Of a stretch of DNA of 64,000 nucleotides, positions 1 through 10,036 are shown one piece after another (position 1 is the first letter of the stretch; the number at the start of each line of letters is the position of its first letter). Origin of the DNA: Paraglaciecola mesophila KMM 241 (GTDB lineage: Bacteria; Pseudomonadota; Gammaproteobacteria; Enterobacterales; Alteromonadaceae); assembly GCF_000315015.1 (NCBI RefSeq), contig NZ_BAEP01000005.1, positions 62,001 to 126,000 on the forward strand. The letters run 5' to 3'. The position numbers and the translations under genes were made by a program. The notes beneath the pieces are model-generated. The model was not told the DNA's origin. It saw only the letters and a program-made list of their open reading frames with translations, and searched no databases.

Positions 1-132
1 CAAAATATTACGCGAAGGGCAATATTTATTTTAAAAAGACTGGAGTTTGTAGCGAACAATAAACGGCAAAAATTGGTATTTACGGCAAGAACTTTCCTTA
101 CTCATCAGCTTAAAATTAAAACAAATATACAG

Positions 133-792
133 CTAGATCTCGGAAGTGCCTATGCCGAGCGAGTTCTTCACCTGTTCAAACAAGCCTTCTGACTCCCCGC
201 GAGAGGCTATCGATAGCCCCGCGTCAGATAGATAAAAACTGTCCAGTGAAAATAAATATTCTCGGCTTTGTGTTAGGTAGGTGACTACGTCGTCTTCATG
301 TACGTCAGCGTCTTGCAGTTGTTTCGCATATTCCTGAGACTGTCCTAGTTCGTAAAACTCTGACAACGAATTTACATCATCTAACTTACTTTGCAGCCTA
401 GGATTTCTATCGAGGTATTGTTGAAGCTGGGCGAGGCCCTTGTGCTCAGGCTCATGCTCGCTGCTAACAACCCACGCCCCTTCTTCTTGGGTGAGCTTAA
501 CATCAAACGTAAGACCTAAATTTTTCGCAGTATTAGTGAGATCTTCAGCGACCCCGCGCATGTTAAAGCTAAGCATATTATCTAGCGTTTGTAGATTTAT
601 GCCGTTCTCGCCTGATTTCAAACGCTCTAACGCATCATCAATGTTTCCATTTGCAAGATTACTTTGCACATCAGACAACCCAGCAGAAATATTATTTTTC
701 TGGGCATCCACCACACTTTGTAATGCCGCATCAGCATCGCTGGAGTTGTTTAGATAATCAAATAAGGATGTTTTTGATTGTTGAATTTCCAT
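133..792 (-). CDS. Hypothetical protein, acidic, mostly helical
   Basis: I do not recognise this protein. It is about 219 residues, acidic, and rich in Gln, Ser, Asp and Leu, with no signal peptide, membrane segment or Cys motif. The first half reads as amphipathic helices, and the C-terminal part as a compact acidic region. The frame is open to 819 and ATG codons lie at 819, 801 and 792. I chose 792 because a TTAGGA Shine-Dalgarno sits 9 bases before it, while the upstream ATGs have no convincing one. Its left neighbour is outside the window and the next gene is divergent, so context gives no role. Confidence 0.6.
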   Translation of the reverse strand: MEIQQSKTSLFDYLNNSSDADAALQSVVDAQKNNISAGLSDVQSNLANGNIDDALERLKSGENGINLQTLDNMLSFNMRGVAEDLTNTAKNLGLTFDVKLTQEEGAWVVSSEHEPEHKGLAQLQQYLDRNPRLQSKLDDVNSLSEFYELGQSQEYAKQLQDADVHEDDVVTYLTQSREYLFSLDSFYLSDAGLSIASRGESEGLFEQVKNSLGIGTSEI

Positions 793-856
793 CGTATTCA
801 TTCCTAAGTGTTCAACCATGGCCGTTCTTAACCATGCTAATCCGGTTATGTAATCT

Positions 857-890
857 ACATGTGAGTAAAAAATCGGTTTACTTTACATGT
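857..890. repeat. Imperfect inverted repeat upstream of the first gene
   Basis: The arms ACATGTGAGTAAA and TTTACTTTACATGT face each other across a 7-base spacer, with one bulged base and one mismatch. The repeat lies between two divergent genes, about 65 bases before the start at 792. It could be an operator or a small RNA hairpin. No T-run follows, so it is not a good terminator. Confidence 0.35.
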
Positions 891-1078
891 TTATTAACTC
901 TTCACTAGCAAACCCTAAGCCAACAAATACTGTTCACCTGAACTTCAGTGAAAAGGCGAGAAACTGCGTTAAAACATTTACCCATTTACTATTCGTATGG
1001 CTATTCGCAACCTTGCGGCTTCGTGCTAAAGTCGGGGATAAATAACTGTTTACCTTCACTTTTCAAAAAGGAATTCAC

Positions 1079-2053
1079 ATGAATTATTTTGTAGGCTCCT
1101 ACGCCACCTCGCCCGCGTGGGAACAGTGGGATGCTGAAGCTGAACACGCTTACTTTAGTCAGTTAAAAGCGCTTAAAAATGTACAAGGTTTAGAACACCC
1201 GTTCACCGGCTCGTTGCACCCCCATGATGACGACTGGTTTATTGCTAACGTAAGCCCTGATTGGCAATTTGTATTCACTTGCGTACCGGGCACCATGGGT
1301 GCATTGGGTAAAAACCCTCGCTTTGGCATCGCATCAGATGATGAAGCCGGTCGCCAAGACGCCCTCGCCTTTATGCAAAAAGCCTGTGGCGCCATTGGCA
1401 AGTTAAATAAAGGCCTTGGGCGAAAGGCTGTTAAAGCCATTGAAATACAAACGGCTCCAGATCGAAGCAAAGCCGAGGGCTCGGCGAAATCTTTGCAGGC
1501 TTCACTAGAAACCATGCTCAGCTGGGATTGGCACGGTGCTGATATCGTCATTGAACACTGCGACGCCCTTGTACCTGAGCACGAGCACGCGAAGGGCTTT
1601 TTGTCACTGGACGATGAAATAGCGGTCTTAAACGAACTTAATGCATCAAAGAATGCAAACCTTGGGTTGCTAATTAACTGGGGGCGTTCAGCCATTGAAA
1701 GCATGAGCACTGAAGGCGTGTTAACGCACATTAAACACGTTAAGGCTCACGGTTTGCTGAAAGGCTTGATGTTCTCCGGTGTCACAGACCAGGAATCACC
1801 TTATGGCATTTGGAAAGACACCCACATGCCTGCATCGAAAAACTCGACTGTTGAATTTGGTGCTGAGCATTCATTGTTGACAGAAGAAGAAATCCATCGC
1901 TCGCTAGCGGCCTGTGGAGACGCATTAACGGAGAACTCGATTGTCGGTATAAAACTCGGTATTCGCCCCAAAGACGCGCCGCTTGAGCCTCGTGTGGGCT
2001 ATAACCAATCAGCGTTGGCAATGATCGACCGATTTTTTGAAGAAGTAGCTTAA
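1079..2053 (+). CDS. DUF4862 family protein
   Basis: This 324-residue cytoplasmic protein begins with the motif MNYFVGSYATSPAW, which I associate with the DUF4862 family of gammaproteobacteria. The family has no established function. Its length and the alternation of strands and helices suggest a TIM-barrel of the sugar-isomerase type, with acidic and His residues such as IVIEHCD near residue 160 and EFGAEHSLL near 260 as possible metal or sugar ligands. That fold is inference. The start is well supported by AAGGA 8 bases upstream. It appears monocistronic; the next gene begins 72 bases later. No signal peptide or membrane segment is visible. Confidence 0.75.
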   Translation: MNYFVGSYATSPAWEQWDAEAEHAYFSQLKALKNVQGLEHPFTGSLHPHDDDWFIANVSPDWQFVFTCVPGTMGALGKNPRFGIASDDEAGRQDALAFMQKACGAIGKLNKGLGRKAVKAIEIQTAPDRSKAEGSAKSLQASLETMLSWDWHGADIVIEHCDALVPEHEHAKGFLSLDDEIAVLNELNASKNANLGLLINWGRSAIESMSTEGVLTHIKHVKAHGLLKGLMFSGVTDQESPYGIWKDTHMPASKNSTVEFGAEHSLLTEEEIHRSLAACGDALTENSIVGIKLGIRPKDAPLEPRVGYNQSALAMIDRFFEEVA

Positions 2054-2125
2054 ATAATTGTATTTGAAGGCAGCCCGTTAGCTAATCGCGTTTAACCTAC
2101 ACACTCTTAAAGTCAAAGGTGGATC

Positions 2126-2404
2126 ATGGAAGAAGTGAAAGTAACTTGGGTTCAAGCAGCGCGCATTTGGTGGAGTTGGGCTTGGCGGTTTTTGATTTGG
2201 ACGGTACCCACTGCCGTACTCTTCGGTTTTTCTATCGGCTTAGCGCTGGCCTTTCTTGGCTTATCTATTGAGCCTTTTACCCCTTACATTCAAGGGTTCG
2301 GTGCCGCTCTTGGAATATTTTTTGGCATCTTCGCCATGAAAAACATCATGGGTAAGCAATTTAATGGCTTTAAAATCATGCTGGTAAAAACCCGTGACGA
2401 GTAA
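2126..2404 (+). CDS. Small inner-membrane protein, two predicted helices
   Basis: This 92-residue protein has a Trp-rich N-terminus (RIWWSWAWRFLIW) leading into a first membrane segment at about residues 20-47. A second hydrophobic segment covers about 55-72, and a short basic/acidic cytoplasmic tail follows. A good Shine-Dalgarno, AAGGTGG, precedes the ATG. I do not recognise a named family. It lies 72 bases after the DUF4862 gene on the same strand and could be cotranscribed with it, but nothing in the sequence links their functions. Confidence 0.65.
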   Translation: MEEVKVTWVQAARIWWSWAWRFLIWTVPTAVLFGFSIGLALAFLGLSIEPFTPYIQGFGAALGIFFGIFAMKNIMGKQFNGFKIMLVKTRDE

Positions 2405-2541
2405 GACTACTAGGCTGTTATATCGTCATAGGAATCATTTAGTAACTGTAAAGTAAAGCCGGCGACGGACTCCCGGCGCACCACTTTACATAACGTCATC
2501 TTAACTAAGTTGCTGTTGCGCAAACCTGCCCCACAATAACC

Positions 2542-2567
2542 AAAAAGCGCTATCCACAGATAGCGCT
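2542..2567 (-). terminator. Rho-independent terminator of the DUF2058 gene
   Basis: A perfect 9-bp stem (AGCGCTATC with GATAGCGCT) encloses a CACA loop. On the minus strand it is followed by CTTTTT, so it terminates transcription leaving the DUF2058 gene 19 bases upstream. Confidence 0.75.
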
Positions 2568-2585
2568 ATTGAGCATTCCCCCCTG

Positions 2586-3140
2586 TTACCAACTCAAATC
2601 ATCTGGGATTTCGTAGTCGGCGTACCAGTCTTCATCTTCACTGTTCTTGGCCTTTTCTTCTGGCAGAATATCGGCGCGATACAGCACGTAACTTTCATCA
2701 CGCTCAGCGATTTTATCCGCCACGGGCATGGGGATCAGTTCATAAACGTCATTGAGTTTGACGATAGCAAGCTGGCCTTGAGTAATTTGGGTATGGATGT
2801 TTTTATCAACATACATACGCTTTATAACCTTGTTGTCACTGAAGTTACACGCAATATCACCCACTTTACGCGATTGTTTGTTCACGTTAATCATCTGCAC
2901 AATTTGTGCTTGGACCGCTTTTTTCTCTGCTTCAGCTTTGGCCTTTTGGTTCAACTCTCTGTCACGGGCTTTCTTTTGCTCGGCGGCTTTTTCAGCGGCA
3001 ATTTTACTTTCGTTCGTTTGTTGAACGTTGTGATTTTTTTTCTCTTTTGCTTGTTTGTGTTTTTGCTGGCGCACTTGCTTCGCTTTTTTCTTATCTGCGA
3101 GGCCTGCTTGTAAAAGTTGTTCTTGGAGTGACAATGCCAT
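2586..3140 (-). CDS. DUF2058 family protein (YaiL-like)
   Basis: This 184-residue protein starts MALSLQEQLLQAGLADKKKA, the typical opening of the DUF2058/YaiL family. Residues 15-85 form a highly charged Lys/Gln/Ala-rich helix, probably a coiled coil. A small globular C-terminal domain follows, with a very acidic tail ending DWYADYEIPDDLSW. The family is thought to be soluble and may bind nucleic acid, but its function is not established. I set the start at 3140 rather than 3170 because family homology begins at MALSL. The gene lies 115 bases downstream of topA on the same strand. Confidence 0.85.
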   Translation of the reverse strand: MALSLQEQLLQAGLADKKKAKQVRQQKHKQAKEKKNHNVQQTNESKIAAEKAAEQKKARDRELNQKAKAEAEKKAVQAQIVQMINVNKQSRKVGDIACNFSDNKVIKRMYVDKNIHTQITQGQLAIVKLNDVYELIPMPVADKIAERDESYVLYRADILPEEKAKNSEDEDWYADYEIPDDLSW

Positions 3141-3170
3141 ACTCGTGCCTATTGGTTTTGTAGAATGCAT

Positions 3171-3203
3171 AAAGCCGGCAAGGATAAGTTACCGGCTTTT
3201 TAT
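3171..3203. terminator. Hairpin between topA and the DUF2058 gene
   Basis: An 8-bp stem (AAAGCCGG with CCGGCTTT) has a 13-base loop. The T-run is five bases on the plus strand and three on the minus strand. Both flanking genes are on the minus strand, so it may act as a weak or partial terminator after topA. Confidence 0.5.
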
Positions 3204-3255
3204 TATGGGAAATCAGTACTTTATTATAAGTAATGAAGACTGGGTTTCAAAAGCG

Positions 3256-5895
3256 CTATTTTGCTTTTTTACGCTTATCTTCTACCGTCCATTTATTATC
3301 TGTGTACCAAGCGGACCAACCAGTGGCTTTGCCCTCTTCGTTTTCACTCATAACATATTGTTGCTTGGTTTTACGGCTGTAGCGCACGAGCGTGTCGTTA
3401 CCGTCGGGATCTTTAGCCGGCGCATCCGCCAAGTAATAAAACTTAGGTGAAATGCGATCCCTAAAGCGCGCTAATTCAGCCACAAGCGGCGCACGAGTTT
3501 CCCGTGATTTAGGAAAGTTATGCGCTGCCATGAAAATACCTGAGGCGCCGTCACGCAATACAAAGTGCGCATCTGACTTAGTACATTCTAATTCAGGCAA
3601 ATCCACTGGGTCTTCTTTAGGCGGCGCAGCTTCACCGTTTCGCAATAACTTACGGGTGTTCTTACATTCTTCGTTAGTACAACCAAAATACTTTCCGAAG
3701 CGACCGTTTTTAAGCTCCATGTTTGAACCACATTTATCGCACTCGATAATGGGACCGTCATAACCTTTGATTTTAAACGTGCCTTCTTCAACTTCGATAC
3801 CAGGGCACGTAGGGGTATTACCGCACACGTGTAACTTACGCGTTTCATCCACTAAGTAGCTGTCCATGGCGGTAGCACAAATTGGACAACGTCGCTTCGC
3901 TCTCAGTAACTCAGTCTCAAGCTCTTCTTCGTCATCCACCTTGATAACTTCGTCACCAGAGGTGAGGTTCATGGTGCCGGTGCAGCGCTCTTTAGGCGGT
4001 AAGTTATAACCAGAGCAACCTAAGAACACACCGGTACTGGCGGTGCGCACGTTCATTGGGCGGCCACATTTAGGGCATGCAATGTCCGTTGGTACCGCTT
4101 GGTTCAAGCGCATACCGCCGTCTTCGGGATCTTTTTCCGCTAGGTGCAGCTTTTGTTCAAAATCACCGTAAAAATCATTGAGTACGTCTTTCCACGAGAC
4201 TTTGCCGTTGGCAATTTCGTCTAGCTCTTGTTCCATCTTGGCGGTGAAATCAAAGCTCAGCAGATTATCAAAATTTTCAAGCAAGCGGTCATTGACTATC
4301 TCACCCATTTTTTCAGCATAGAAACGCTTACTCTCAAGGCGCACATAGCCGCGATCTTGAATCGTAGAAATGATACTAGCGTAGGTTGATGGGCGACCAA
4401 TGCCGCGTTTTTCCAGTTCTTTTACCAAGGATGCTTCATTGAAGCGAGCCACAGGTTTAGTAAAATGCTGCTTCGGTTCAAGTTGCTTAAGGTTAAGACT
4501 TTCGCCTTCTTTTACATCCGGCAACAAGAAGTCTTCTTCACCTTTCTTACGCTGAGGGTTTTGTACTTTAGTCCAACCGTCGAACTTCAACACGCGGCCT
4601 TTTGCAGTCAACTCATAACCATTGGCTGATACACGAATGGTGCTCGCGTCGTATTTTGCAGGTGTCATTTGACAAGCGACAAACTGACGCCAGATAAGCT
4701 CGTATAAGCGCTGTGCGTCACGTTCCATTTCAGATAAAGACTCTGATTTAAGTAGCACATTTGACGGGCGTATCGCCTCGTGAGCTTCTTGAGCACCTTC
4801 TTTACTGCCGTACTTCAGGGCATTTTCTGGTAAGTACTTATCACCAAAATTATCAACAATATAATCACGACAAGCATCGACCGCTTCTTTGCTCAAATTG
4901 GTTGAGTCGGTACGCATATACGTAATGTGACCGGCTTCATATAAGCGCTGAGCCATCATCATGGTTTTTTTCACACCAAAACCTAAGCGCGTACTGGCCG
5001 CTTGTTGCAAGGTTGAGGTTATAAAAGGTGCTGATGGGCGAGATTGAGTCGGCTTTGAATCACGACTAACAACCTTATAATCAGCCCCTTCTAAATCGGA
5101 TAATGCCGCATCCGTTTGTGCTTTATTGACTGGCTTAAATGCTTTGTCATTATGTTTAGCAACTTGCATACGCAGGTCACTTTGTTTTGCCGTGACTAGG
5201 TCGGCATGCACGTCCCAAAACTCTTCGGGTACAAAGGCCTTAATTTCACGTTCACGCTCAACGACAAGGCGTACAGCAACAGATTGAACACGACCAGCGG
5301 ATAAGCCTCGAGCGACTTTTTTCCATAATAATGGGGACACCATAAAGCCCACAATACGGTCGAGGAATCGACGAGCTTGCTGCGCATTTACCCGCTCAAC
5401 GTTGACTTTACCGGGTTCAGAGAAGGCTTCTTGAATGGCGTTTTTGGTGATTTCGTTAAACACCACACGCTGATAATCTTTTGTGGGATCATCGATCAAT
5501 TCTTGTAGGTGCCAAGCGATGGCTTCCCCTTCTCTATCCAAATCCGTTGCGAGATAGATAGTGTCAGCATTTTTGGCTAACTTTTTAAGTTCATTAACGA
5601 CTTTTTCTTTACCGTTAAGGACTTCGTAATGGGCTTCCCAATCATTTTTTGGATCAACGCCCATACGATCAACTAATTTGCGATATTCATGTTCGCGTAA
5701 ATACGATTCACGCTTTTTTTCTGACAATAATTTTAGCTCTTTTGCCGGTTTTTTAGGCGGAACTTTGCCTAAAGCTTTCGTTGGAAGGTCTCGAACGTGG
5801 CCTACACTAGATTTAACAATAAAATCTTTTCCGAGATATTTATTAATTGTTTTCGCCTTTGCCGGTGATTCGACAATGACCAGAGACTTTGCCAT
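3256..5895 (-). CDS. topA: DNA topoisomerase I
   Basis: This type IA topoisomerase relaxes negatively supercoiled DNA by cutting one strand and holding the 5' phosphate on a tyrosine. The Toprim domain occupies about residues 3-140, with Glu9 and the acidic motif TDLDREGE at 117-124. The catalytic Tyr is Tyr326 in [12 protein letters not shown]. Three C4 zinc ribbons follow (Cys 607/610/627/638, 670/673/691/697, 719/722/739/744), then another C-terminal domain and a Lys-rich tail. At 879 residues it is complete and close to the E. coli enzyme. It is divergent from astB across 315 bases. Confidence 0.98.
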   Translation of the reverse strand: MAKSLVIVESPAKAKTINKYLGKDFIVKSSVGHVRDLPTKALGKVPPKKPAKELKLLSEKKRESYLREHEYRKLVDRMGVDPKNDWEAHYEVLNGKEKVVNELKKLAKNADTIYLATDLDREGEAIAWHLQELIDDPTKDYQRVVFNEITKNAIQEAFSEPGKVNVERVNAQQARRFLDRIVGFMVSPLLWKKVARGLSAGRVQSVAVRLVVEREREIKAFVPEEFWDVHADLVTAKQSDLRMQVAKHNDKAFKPVNKAQTDAALSDLEGADYKVVSRDSKPTQSRPSAPFITSTLQQAASTRLGFGVKKTMMMAQRLYEAGHITYMRTDSTNLSKEAVDACRDYIVDNFGDKYLPENALKYGSKEGAQEAHEAIRPSNVLLKSESLSEMERDAQRLYELIWRQFVACQMTPAKYDASTIRVSANGYELTAKGRVLKFDGWTKVQNPQRKKGEEDFLLPDVKEGESLNLKQLEPKQHFTKPVARFNEASLVKELEKRGIGRPSTYASIISTIQDRGYVRLESKRFYAEKMGEIVNDRLLENFDNLLSFDFTAKMEQELDEIANGKVSWKDVLNDFYGDFEQKLHLAEKDPEDGGMRLNQAVPTDIACPKCGRPMNVRTASTGVFLGCSGYNLPPKERCTGTMNLTSGDEVIKVDDEEELETELLRAKRRCPICATAMDSYLVDETRKLHVCGNTPTCPGIEVEEGTFKIKGYDGPIIECDKCGSNMELKNGRFGKYFGCTNEECKNTRKLLRNGEAAPPKEDPVDLPELECTKSDAHFVLRDGASGIFMAAHNFPKSRETRAPLVAELARFRDRISPKFYYLADAPAKDPDGNDTLVRYSRKTKQQYVMSENEEGKATGWSAWYTDNKWTVEDKRKKAK

Positions 5896-6210
5896 ATAAT
5901 TAGTCTTAACCTTTGTATTTATTAGGGTTTTTAGATGAACTGTAGAAGAATTGTTCGTTCACCTCTATAAAATGCTTTTTAACATATATCGACAAAGTGA
6001 ATAGAAAACAAGTTCTTCTTCATACTTATCCGATAATCGTCATACGTAAGCGCAAATCACTGTTCATAATTTAATCGCCTCGATTGGCAGCGACCTTAAA
6101 ACCAGTATAATGCCGACCATGACACACCGAGATGAAGATGGAATGGTCATTTTCAAGGTCAACCTTTTCGCTTTTGGTTTAGCGGATACTGATACGCACA
6201 TGAGGATAGA
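5896..6210. other. Divergent topA/astB intergenic region
   Basis: This 315-base gap holds the promoters of both flanking genes. A good sigma-70 promoter for the plus strand lies at 6084-6111. I found no clear ArgR box and no RNA gene. A 31-codon open frame (6119-6214) overlaps the astB start by four bases and is discussed as a possible leader. Confidence 0.6.
6084..6111 (+). promoter_or_regulatory. Sigma-70 promoter of astB
   Basis: TTGGCA at 6084 and TATAAT at 6106 are separated by 16 bases. The -10 box is a full consensus and the -35 matches four or five positions. The predicted start is near 6118, about 93 bases before astB. Confidence 0.65.
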
Positions 6211-7551
6211 ATGAAGCAGTTTGAAGTGAATTTTGATGGACTCGTTGGACCAACCCACAATTATGCGGGTTTATCATACGGTAATGTTGCCTCGTTAAAT
6301 AATGCGAGCGCACAGAGTAGCCCTAAACAAGCCGCTAAGCAGGGCTTAAAGAAAATGAAAGCCCTAGCTGACCTTGGTATGATTCAGGGCGTGTTGGCTC
6401 CTCAGGCGCGTCCTGACGTGGATGCGTTACGTCGTTTAGGCTTTTCTGGCTCTGACGCCAACGTTTTGCAGCAAGCTGCTAAGCAAGCGCCCGCTATATT
6501 TCAAGCCTGTTGCTCAGCATCTAGCATGTGGACAGCCAACGCCGCTACGGTTTCTCCTAGTGCTGATACCGCTGATGGTAAAGTGCATTTTACCCCTGCA
6601 AATCTGACCAATAAATACCATCGTTCATTGGAACCCCAAGTCACTGGCAATATCCTTAAAGCCACATTTGCTAATCAGCAATATTTCAGTCACCACAATC
6701 ATTTACCCGATAATGAGCATTTTGGTGATGAGGGCGCAGCAAACCACACGCGTTTATGTCGCCAATACGGTGAACGGGGTGTCGAGTTATTTGTTTATGG
6801 GCGTTATGCCTTTGATAAAAGCAAACCTGCACCAGTGAAATTCCCCGCTCGTCAAACATTTGAAGCCAGCCAAGCCGTTGCCCGCTTACATGGACTGAGC
6901 GACGACAACGTAGTGTTTATTCAGCAAAACCCAGATTTGATCGACCAGGGTGTTTTCCATAATGACGTGATTTCTGTGGGGAACCAAAACGTGCTTTTCT
7001 ATCACGAGCAGGCCTTCCTAGATACGGATAAAGCATTTGCTGAAATTAAGCAAAAATACGGTACGGGCGATTTGCACTTTATCAAAGTGACGACAGACCA
7101 AGTAAGCTTGCAAGATGCAATAAAAAGCTACTTGTTTAATACCCAACTGGTGACGCTGGCGAACGGTGATATGGCGATCATTGCCCCTACCGATTGTGAA
7201 GAGAATCCTGCGGTTTCAGCTTATCTAAATGAGCTGGTTACCCTGAATACGCCGATAAAACACATTCGCTACTACGATGTTAAACAAAGCATGCGAAACG
7301 GTGGTGGGCCTGCCTGCCTGAGGTTACGCGTAGCCATGAACGACACCGAATTGGCCGCAGTAAATCAAAGCACTATGATGAATGATGCCCAGTTCGAACG
7401 TTTAAATAATTGGGTGGATAAACATTATCGTGACCGTTTATCGGTAGATGATTTGCGCGATGTCGCCTTGCTCAATGAGTCTCGCACTGCCCTTGATGAG
7501 CTCACCCAATTACTGAAACTCGGATCGGTTTATCCGTTCCAAAAAGTCTAA
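6211..7551 (+). CDS. astB: N-succinylarginine dihydrolase
   Basis: AstB converts N2-succinylarginine to succinylornithine, releasing two ammonia and CO2. It is the second step of arginine succinyltransferase (AST) catabolism. The 446-residue length is normal. The catalytic residues of this amidinotransferase-fold enzyme are visible: Glu174 (FGDEGAANH), His250 (GVFHNDV) and Cys369 (NGGGPACLR). The start has GAGG five bases upstream. No other ast gene (A, C, D or E) is present in the window, so here astB stands alone, which suggests that the pathway genes are dispersed. Confidence 0.97.
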   Translation: MKQFEVNFDGLVGPTHNYAGLSYGNVASLNNASAQSSPKQAAKQGLKKMKALADLGMIQGVLAPQARPDVDALRRLGFSGSDANVLQQAAKQAPAIFQACCSASSMWTANAATVSPSADTADGKVHFTPANLTNKYHRSLEPQVTGNILKATFANQQYFSHHNHLPDNEHFGDEGAANHTRLCRQYGERGVELFVYGRYAFDKSKPAPVKFPARQTFEASQAVARLHGLSDDNVVFIQQNPDLIDQGVFHNDVISVGNQNVLFYHEQAFLDTDKAFAEIKQKYGTGDLHFIKVTTDQVSLQDAIKSYLFNTQLVTLANGDMAIIAPTDCEENPAVSAYLNELVTLNTPIKHIRYYDVKQSMRNGGGPACLRLRVAMNDTELAAVNQSTMMNDAQFERLNNWVDKHYRDRLSVDDLRDVALLNESRTALDELTQLLKLGSVYPFQKV

Positions 7552-7620
7552 AACGTTGCCCTAAATTTTGTAGACTTAAAGCTGTATTTGTTGTTTTAAT
7601 CCATTAAAGAAAACATAACA

Positions 7621-7656
7621 AAAGCCCCGTATCACGATTGTGATACGGGGCTTTTT
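7621..7656. terminator. Bidirectional terminator between astB and the Ig-like lipoprotein gene
   Basis: A long GC-rich stem (AAAGCCCCGTATCAC with GTGATACGGGGCTTT) with a four-base loop has T-runs in both directions. It sits between two convergent genes and serves both. Confidence 0.93.
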
Positions 7657-7700
7657 GTTCGTAAACTTGTTCTAAAATTTAGATGCCGTATAACTCGTTA

Positions 7701-9911
7701 CTATAGAGAGTCAGAACATTGGTCTGAAGTACCAAAAGGATTTGCCGGCGGTGATGAGGCTGGATCTGTTAAATCATCCGCAGCTACGCCTAAAACATAG
7801 TCGTGCTGCTCCGACGACTCGCTGCCCTGCGACTCGCCGTTGACATGAATAGTTACCTTCGTCCAAACCCCAAATGCCTTTGGATAACGCAGTGAAAAGC
7901 GAATCTGACCGTTGTCGTCAGTCGTGCCATCAGACTGAATTGATACAACATTACCCGGAGTAAGTTGCCCGTCATTATTGGTATCTTCCCCTTCATCGAG
8001 TATTCCATTGCCATTTACATCCTCATTCAGGCATTTCACGCTCTCATTTGGTTGCCAAACATTTGTAGTAGTATTGAAAAGCCAGCTGCCTTTCGAGTAT
8101 GTACCCTTTAACACTATACCATTTTCGATTTCATTTTTAATGAACGCCCAAGGCGGCGCTGCAAACGTGACATTGGCATTTTCCACTGGGTTAGAATCAG
8201 GGTCGGTCACAAATGCGGAGAACTCTTTTGTGTAAGATGATTCAGTGGGTGATTGAATGGTATTGCCCGTACCAAAGACGATATCGAACGGCTTGTCACC
8301 CACCGTCAGCAAAGTGAAGGCCGACACGCTTTGCGTATCATCCACTGTGCCATACACTTTTACCCCTTCAAATGTGCTTAGCGCATTAGAGGTATAGACT
8401 GTTTTCGCAATACCGCTTCTATCGGTTGTGGCTTGATTCGGTGAAATTTGCCCACCGCTCACATCGTCCAGTAAAAAGTTGATGGTTTTACCTTTGACCA
8501 AATTGCCTCGGGCGTCGCGCACCACAGCGCTAATGGTACTAATTTCACCTGTGGGGCCGATAGAGTCTGGCGTGGCATCTACTATGATGTTATCCGCTAC
8601 CGTTGCGACGAATTCTATTTGAGTGCGGGCAGTCACTTGATTGCCGTCACTGTCGGTGCCCGTAGCAGAGACCGTTGCAAAACCCGCATTATCGGATGAG
8701 ATAGAAAAACTCACCAAGCCATCACTATCAGTGTTTTTAGTGCTAGTGGCTATGGCCCCTCTTGAGGTAGTTAACGTCACCTGTGCACCTGATACCGCGG
8801 TGTTGTTCGATAACCACGTTAACCCGAGGGACTGAGCATTGTTCAGGTTTACCTCTTCAGTAGGCACACTGGTGAAACTAAAGTTATCCGCTTGGACCGC
8901 CAAAGTGAATTCACTTTCATCATTTAAGGCACTGGCCGAAATCGTCTCTACCCCAGATGTGTTGCCTGTATAGGTAACGGTGACTTGACCATTAGTGCCT
9001 GTTATAGGTGTGGTGGTGCTTAGTAAGCCATTGGCAGCCGATAAGTTAACTTGTTGATTGGCTATACCATTGCCATCTGAGTCAAGCAAGCTAATGGTTA
9101 AATCAACGGGGTCGTTTAGTATGACTGAGCTTGGGCCATCGATGTTCACCGTGGTGCCTATAACAGATATCAATAAAGTCTGGCTTAACGTGCCACTTGT
9201 GGCAGTCACTTGAATATCACGATTCTGGCGGTTATTTTGCGTCGTCAATGACGCCGTTGCTTGGCCATCATTGCCTGTTGTGCCTTGGGTAATCATTAAC
9301 GCCGCGTCAGCATCAGCTGAGAACACCACATCAACTCCTTCCATCAAGACGTTTTGCGCATTTTTAAGCAGTGCGATTAATTCTATGCTGTCTGTGCCGC
9401 TAGAGGGCAATTGCACTGCACCTGCGAATAAGTCGAGCGAGCTGGGCTGCTCATTTACTTGGGTAGTGCCTTGTGAGGTAAATGTCGTACTGGCAGTCTC
9501 TCCGCCAGAAAGGGTTGCTATGACCTCTCCTGAGCCTGAGTTTTCCCCTACCAATAAGGCGATGCTGGCCTCACCCGTTGTGCCGGTTGAAGCAGTTCCT
9601 GAGTCATTATTAAAATCGGCTAGACCTTCCGGGCTGAAGGTAAAGGTGACCAATTTATCTGTCGCAATAGCTCCCGTATTGTCGGTTACCCGAGCAGTTA
9701 GCGTCAACGGGGTAGACGCGCTTAGTTGTGAAGCCGTTTGCTGATTTGAATCTGTTAAGGTCAAGGCAATTGAGTAGGTAGTGGTGTCGCCTGGATTATC
9801 ACCTGAGTTAGGTGTGTCGCCCCGTGTGATTGAATCAGAGCCGCCTCCTCCACAGGCAAACAAGGTAAACAATATAAAGCTGCTTAAAAGCAATCTTGTG
9901 CGTTGATACAT
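7701..9911 (-). CDS. Lipoprotein with about five tandem Ig-like (Big-1 type) domains
   Basis: This 736-residue surface or periplasmic lipoprotein has the lipobox LFAC at residues 17-20 followed by GGGG, so it should be lipidated and probably sent to the outer membrane. About five Ig-like units of 90-100 residues follow (about 47-150, 157-252, 253-342, 343-436 and 437-538). They carry recurring features of invasin/intimin Big-1 repeats such as G-x-A-x-x-S-L and V-x-x-T. A distinct C-terminal region includes an EF-hand-like DVNGNGILDEGED. AAGGA lies 9 bases before the ATG. An adhesive or structural role is inferred; the partner is unknown. Confidence 0.85.
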   Translation of the reverse strand: MYQRTRLLLSSFILFTLFACGGGGSDSITRGDTPNSGDNPGDTTTYSIALTLTDSNQQTASQLSASTPLTLTARVTDNTGAIATDKLVTFTFSPEGLADFNNDSGTASTGTTGEASIALLVGENSGSGEVIATLSGGETASTTFTSQGTTQVNEQPSSLDLFAGAVQLPSSGTDSIELIALLKNAQNVLMEGVDVVFSADADAALMITQGTTGNDGQATASLTTQNNRQNRDIQVTATSGTLSQTLLISVIGTTVNIDGPSSVILNDPVDLTISLLDSDGNGIANQQVNLSAANGLLSTTTPITGTNGQVTVTYTGNTSGVETISASALNDESEFTLAVQADNFSFTSVPTEEVNLNNAQSLGLTWLSNNTAVSGAQVTLTTSRGAIATSTKNTDSDGLVSFSISSDNAGFATVSATGTDSDGNQVTARTQIEFVATVADNIIVDATPDSIGPTGEISTISAVVRDARGNLVKGKTINFLLDDVSGGQISPNQATTDRSGIAKTVYTSNALSTFEGVKVYGTVDDTQSVSAFTLLTVGDKPFDIVFGTGNTIQSPTESSYTKEFSAFVTDPDSNPVENANVTFAAPPWAFIKNEIENGIVLKGTYSKGSWLFNTTTNVWQPNESVKCLNEDVNGNGILDEGEDTNNDGQLTPGNVVSIQSDGTTDDNGQIRFSLRYPKAFGVWTKVTIHVNGESQGSESSEQHDYVLGVAADDLTDPASSPPANPFGTSDQCSDSL

Positions 9912-10036
9912 ACAAATAGTCCTTTGTTTCTAACAGTTAACGAATGCTGTGTGTCACATATATGAACATATTAATTGTTCAGCTTATTGGGCAAACTTGC
10001 TAACCTATGGGCAATAATAATAAATTCAGGAAAATC

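Noticed and set aside
1159-1731. Minus-strand frame of 190 codons inside the DUF4862 gene
   Set aside because: It is antisense to a well-supported gene and has no ribosome site or recognisable family.
6211-7551. Complete arginine succinyltransferase operon
   Set aside because: Only astB is present; neighbours are topA and an unrelated lipoprotein gene.
9271-9744. Plus-strand frame of 157 codons inside the Ig-like lipoprotein gene
   Set aside because: It is a shadow of the repetitive minus-strand gene; no ribosome site or recognisable domain.
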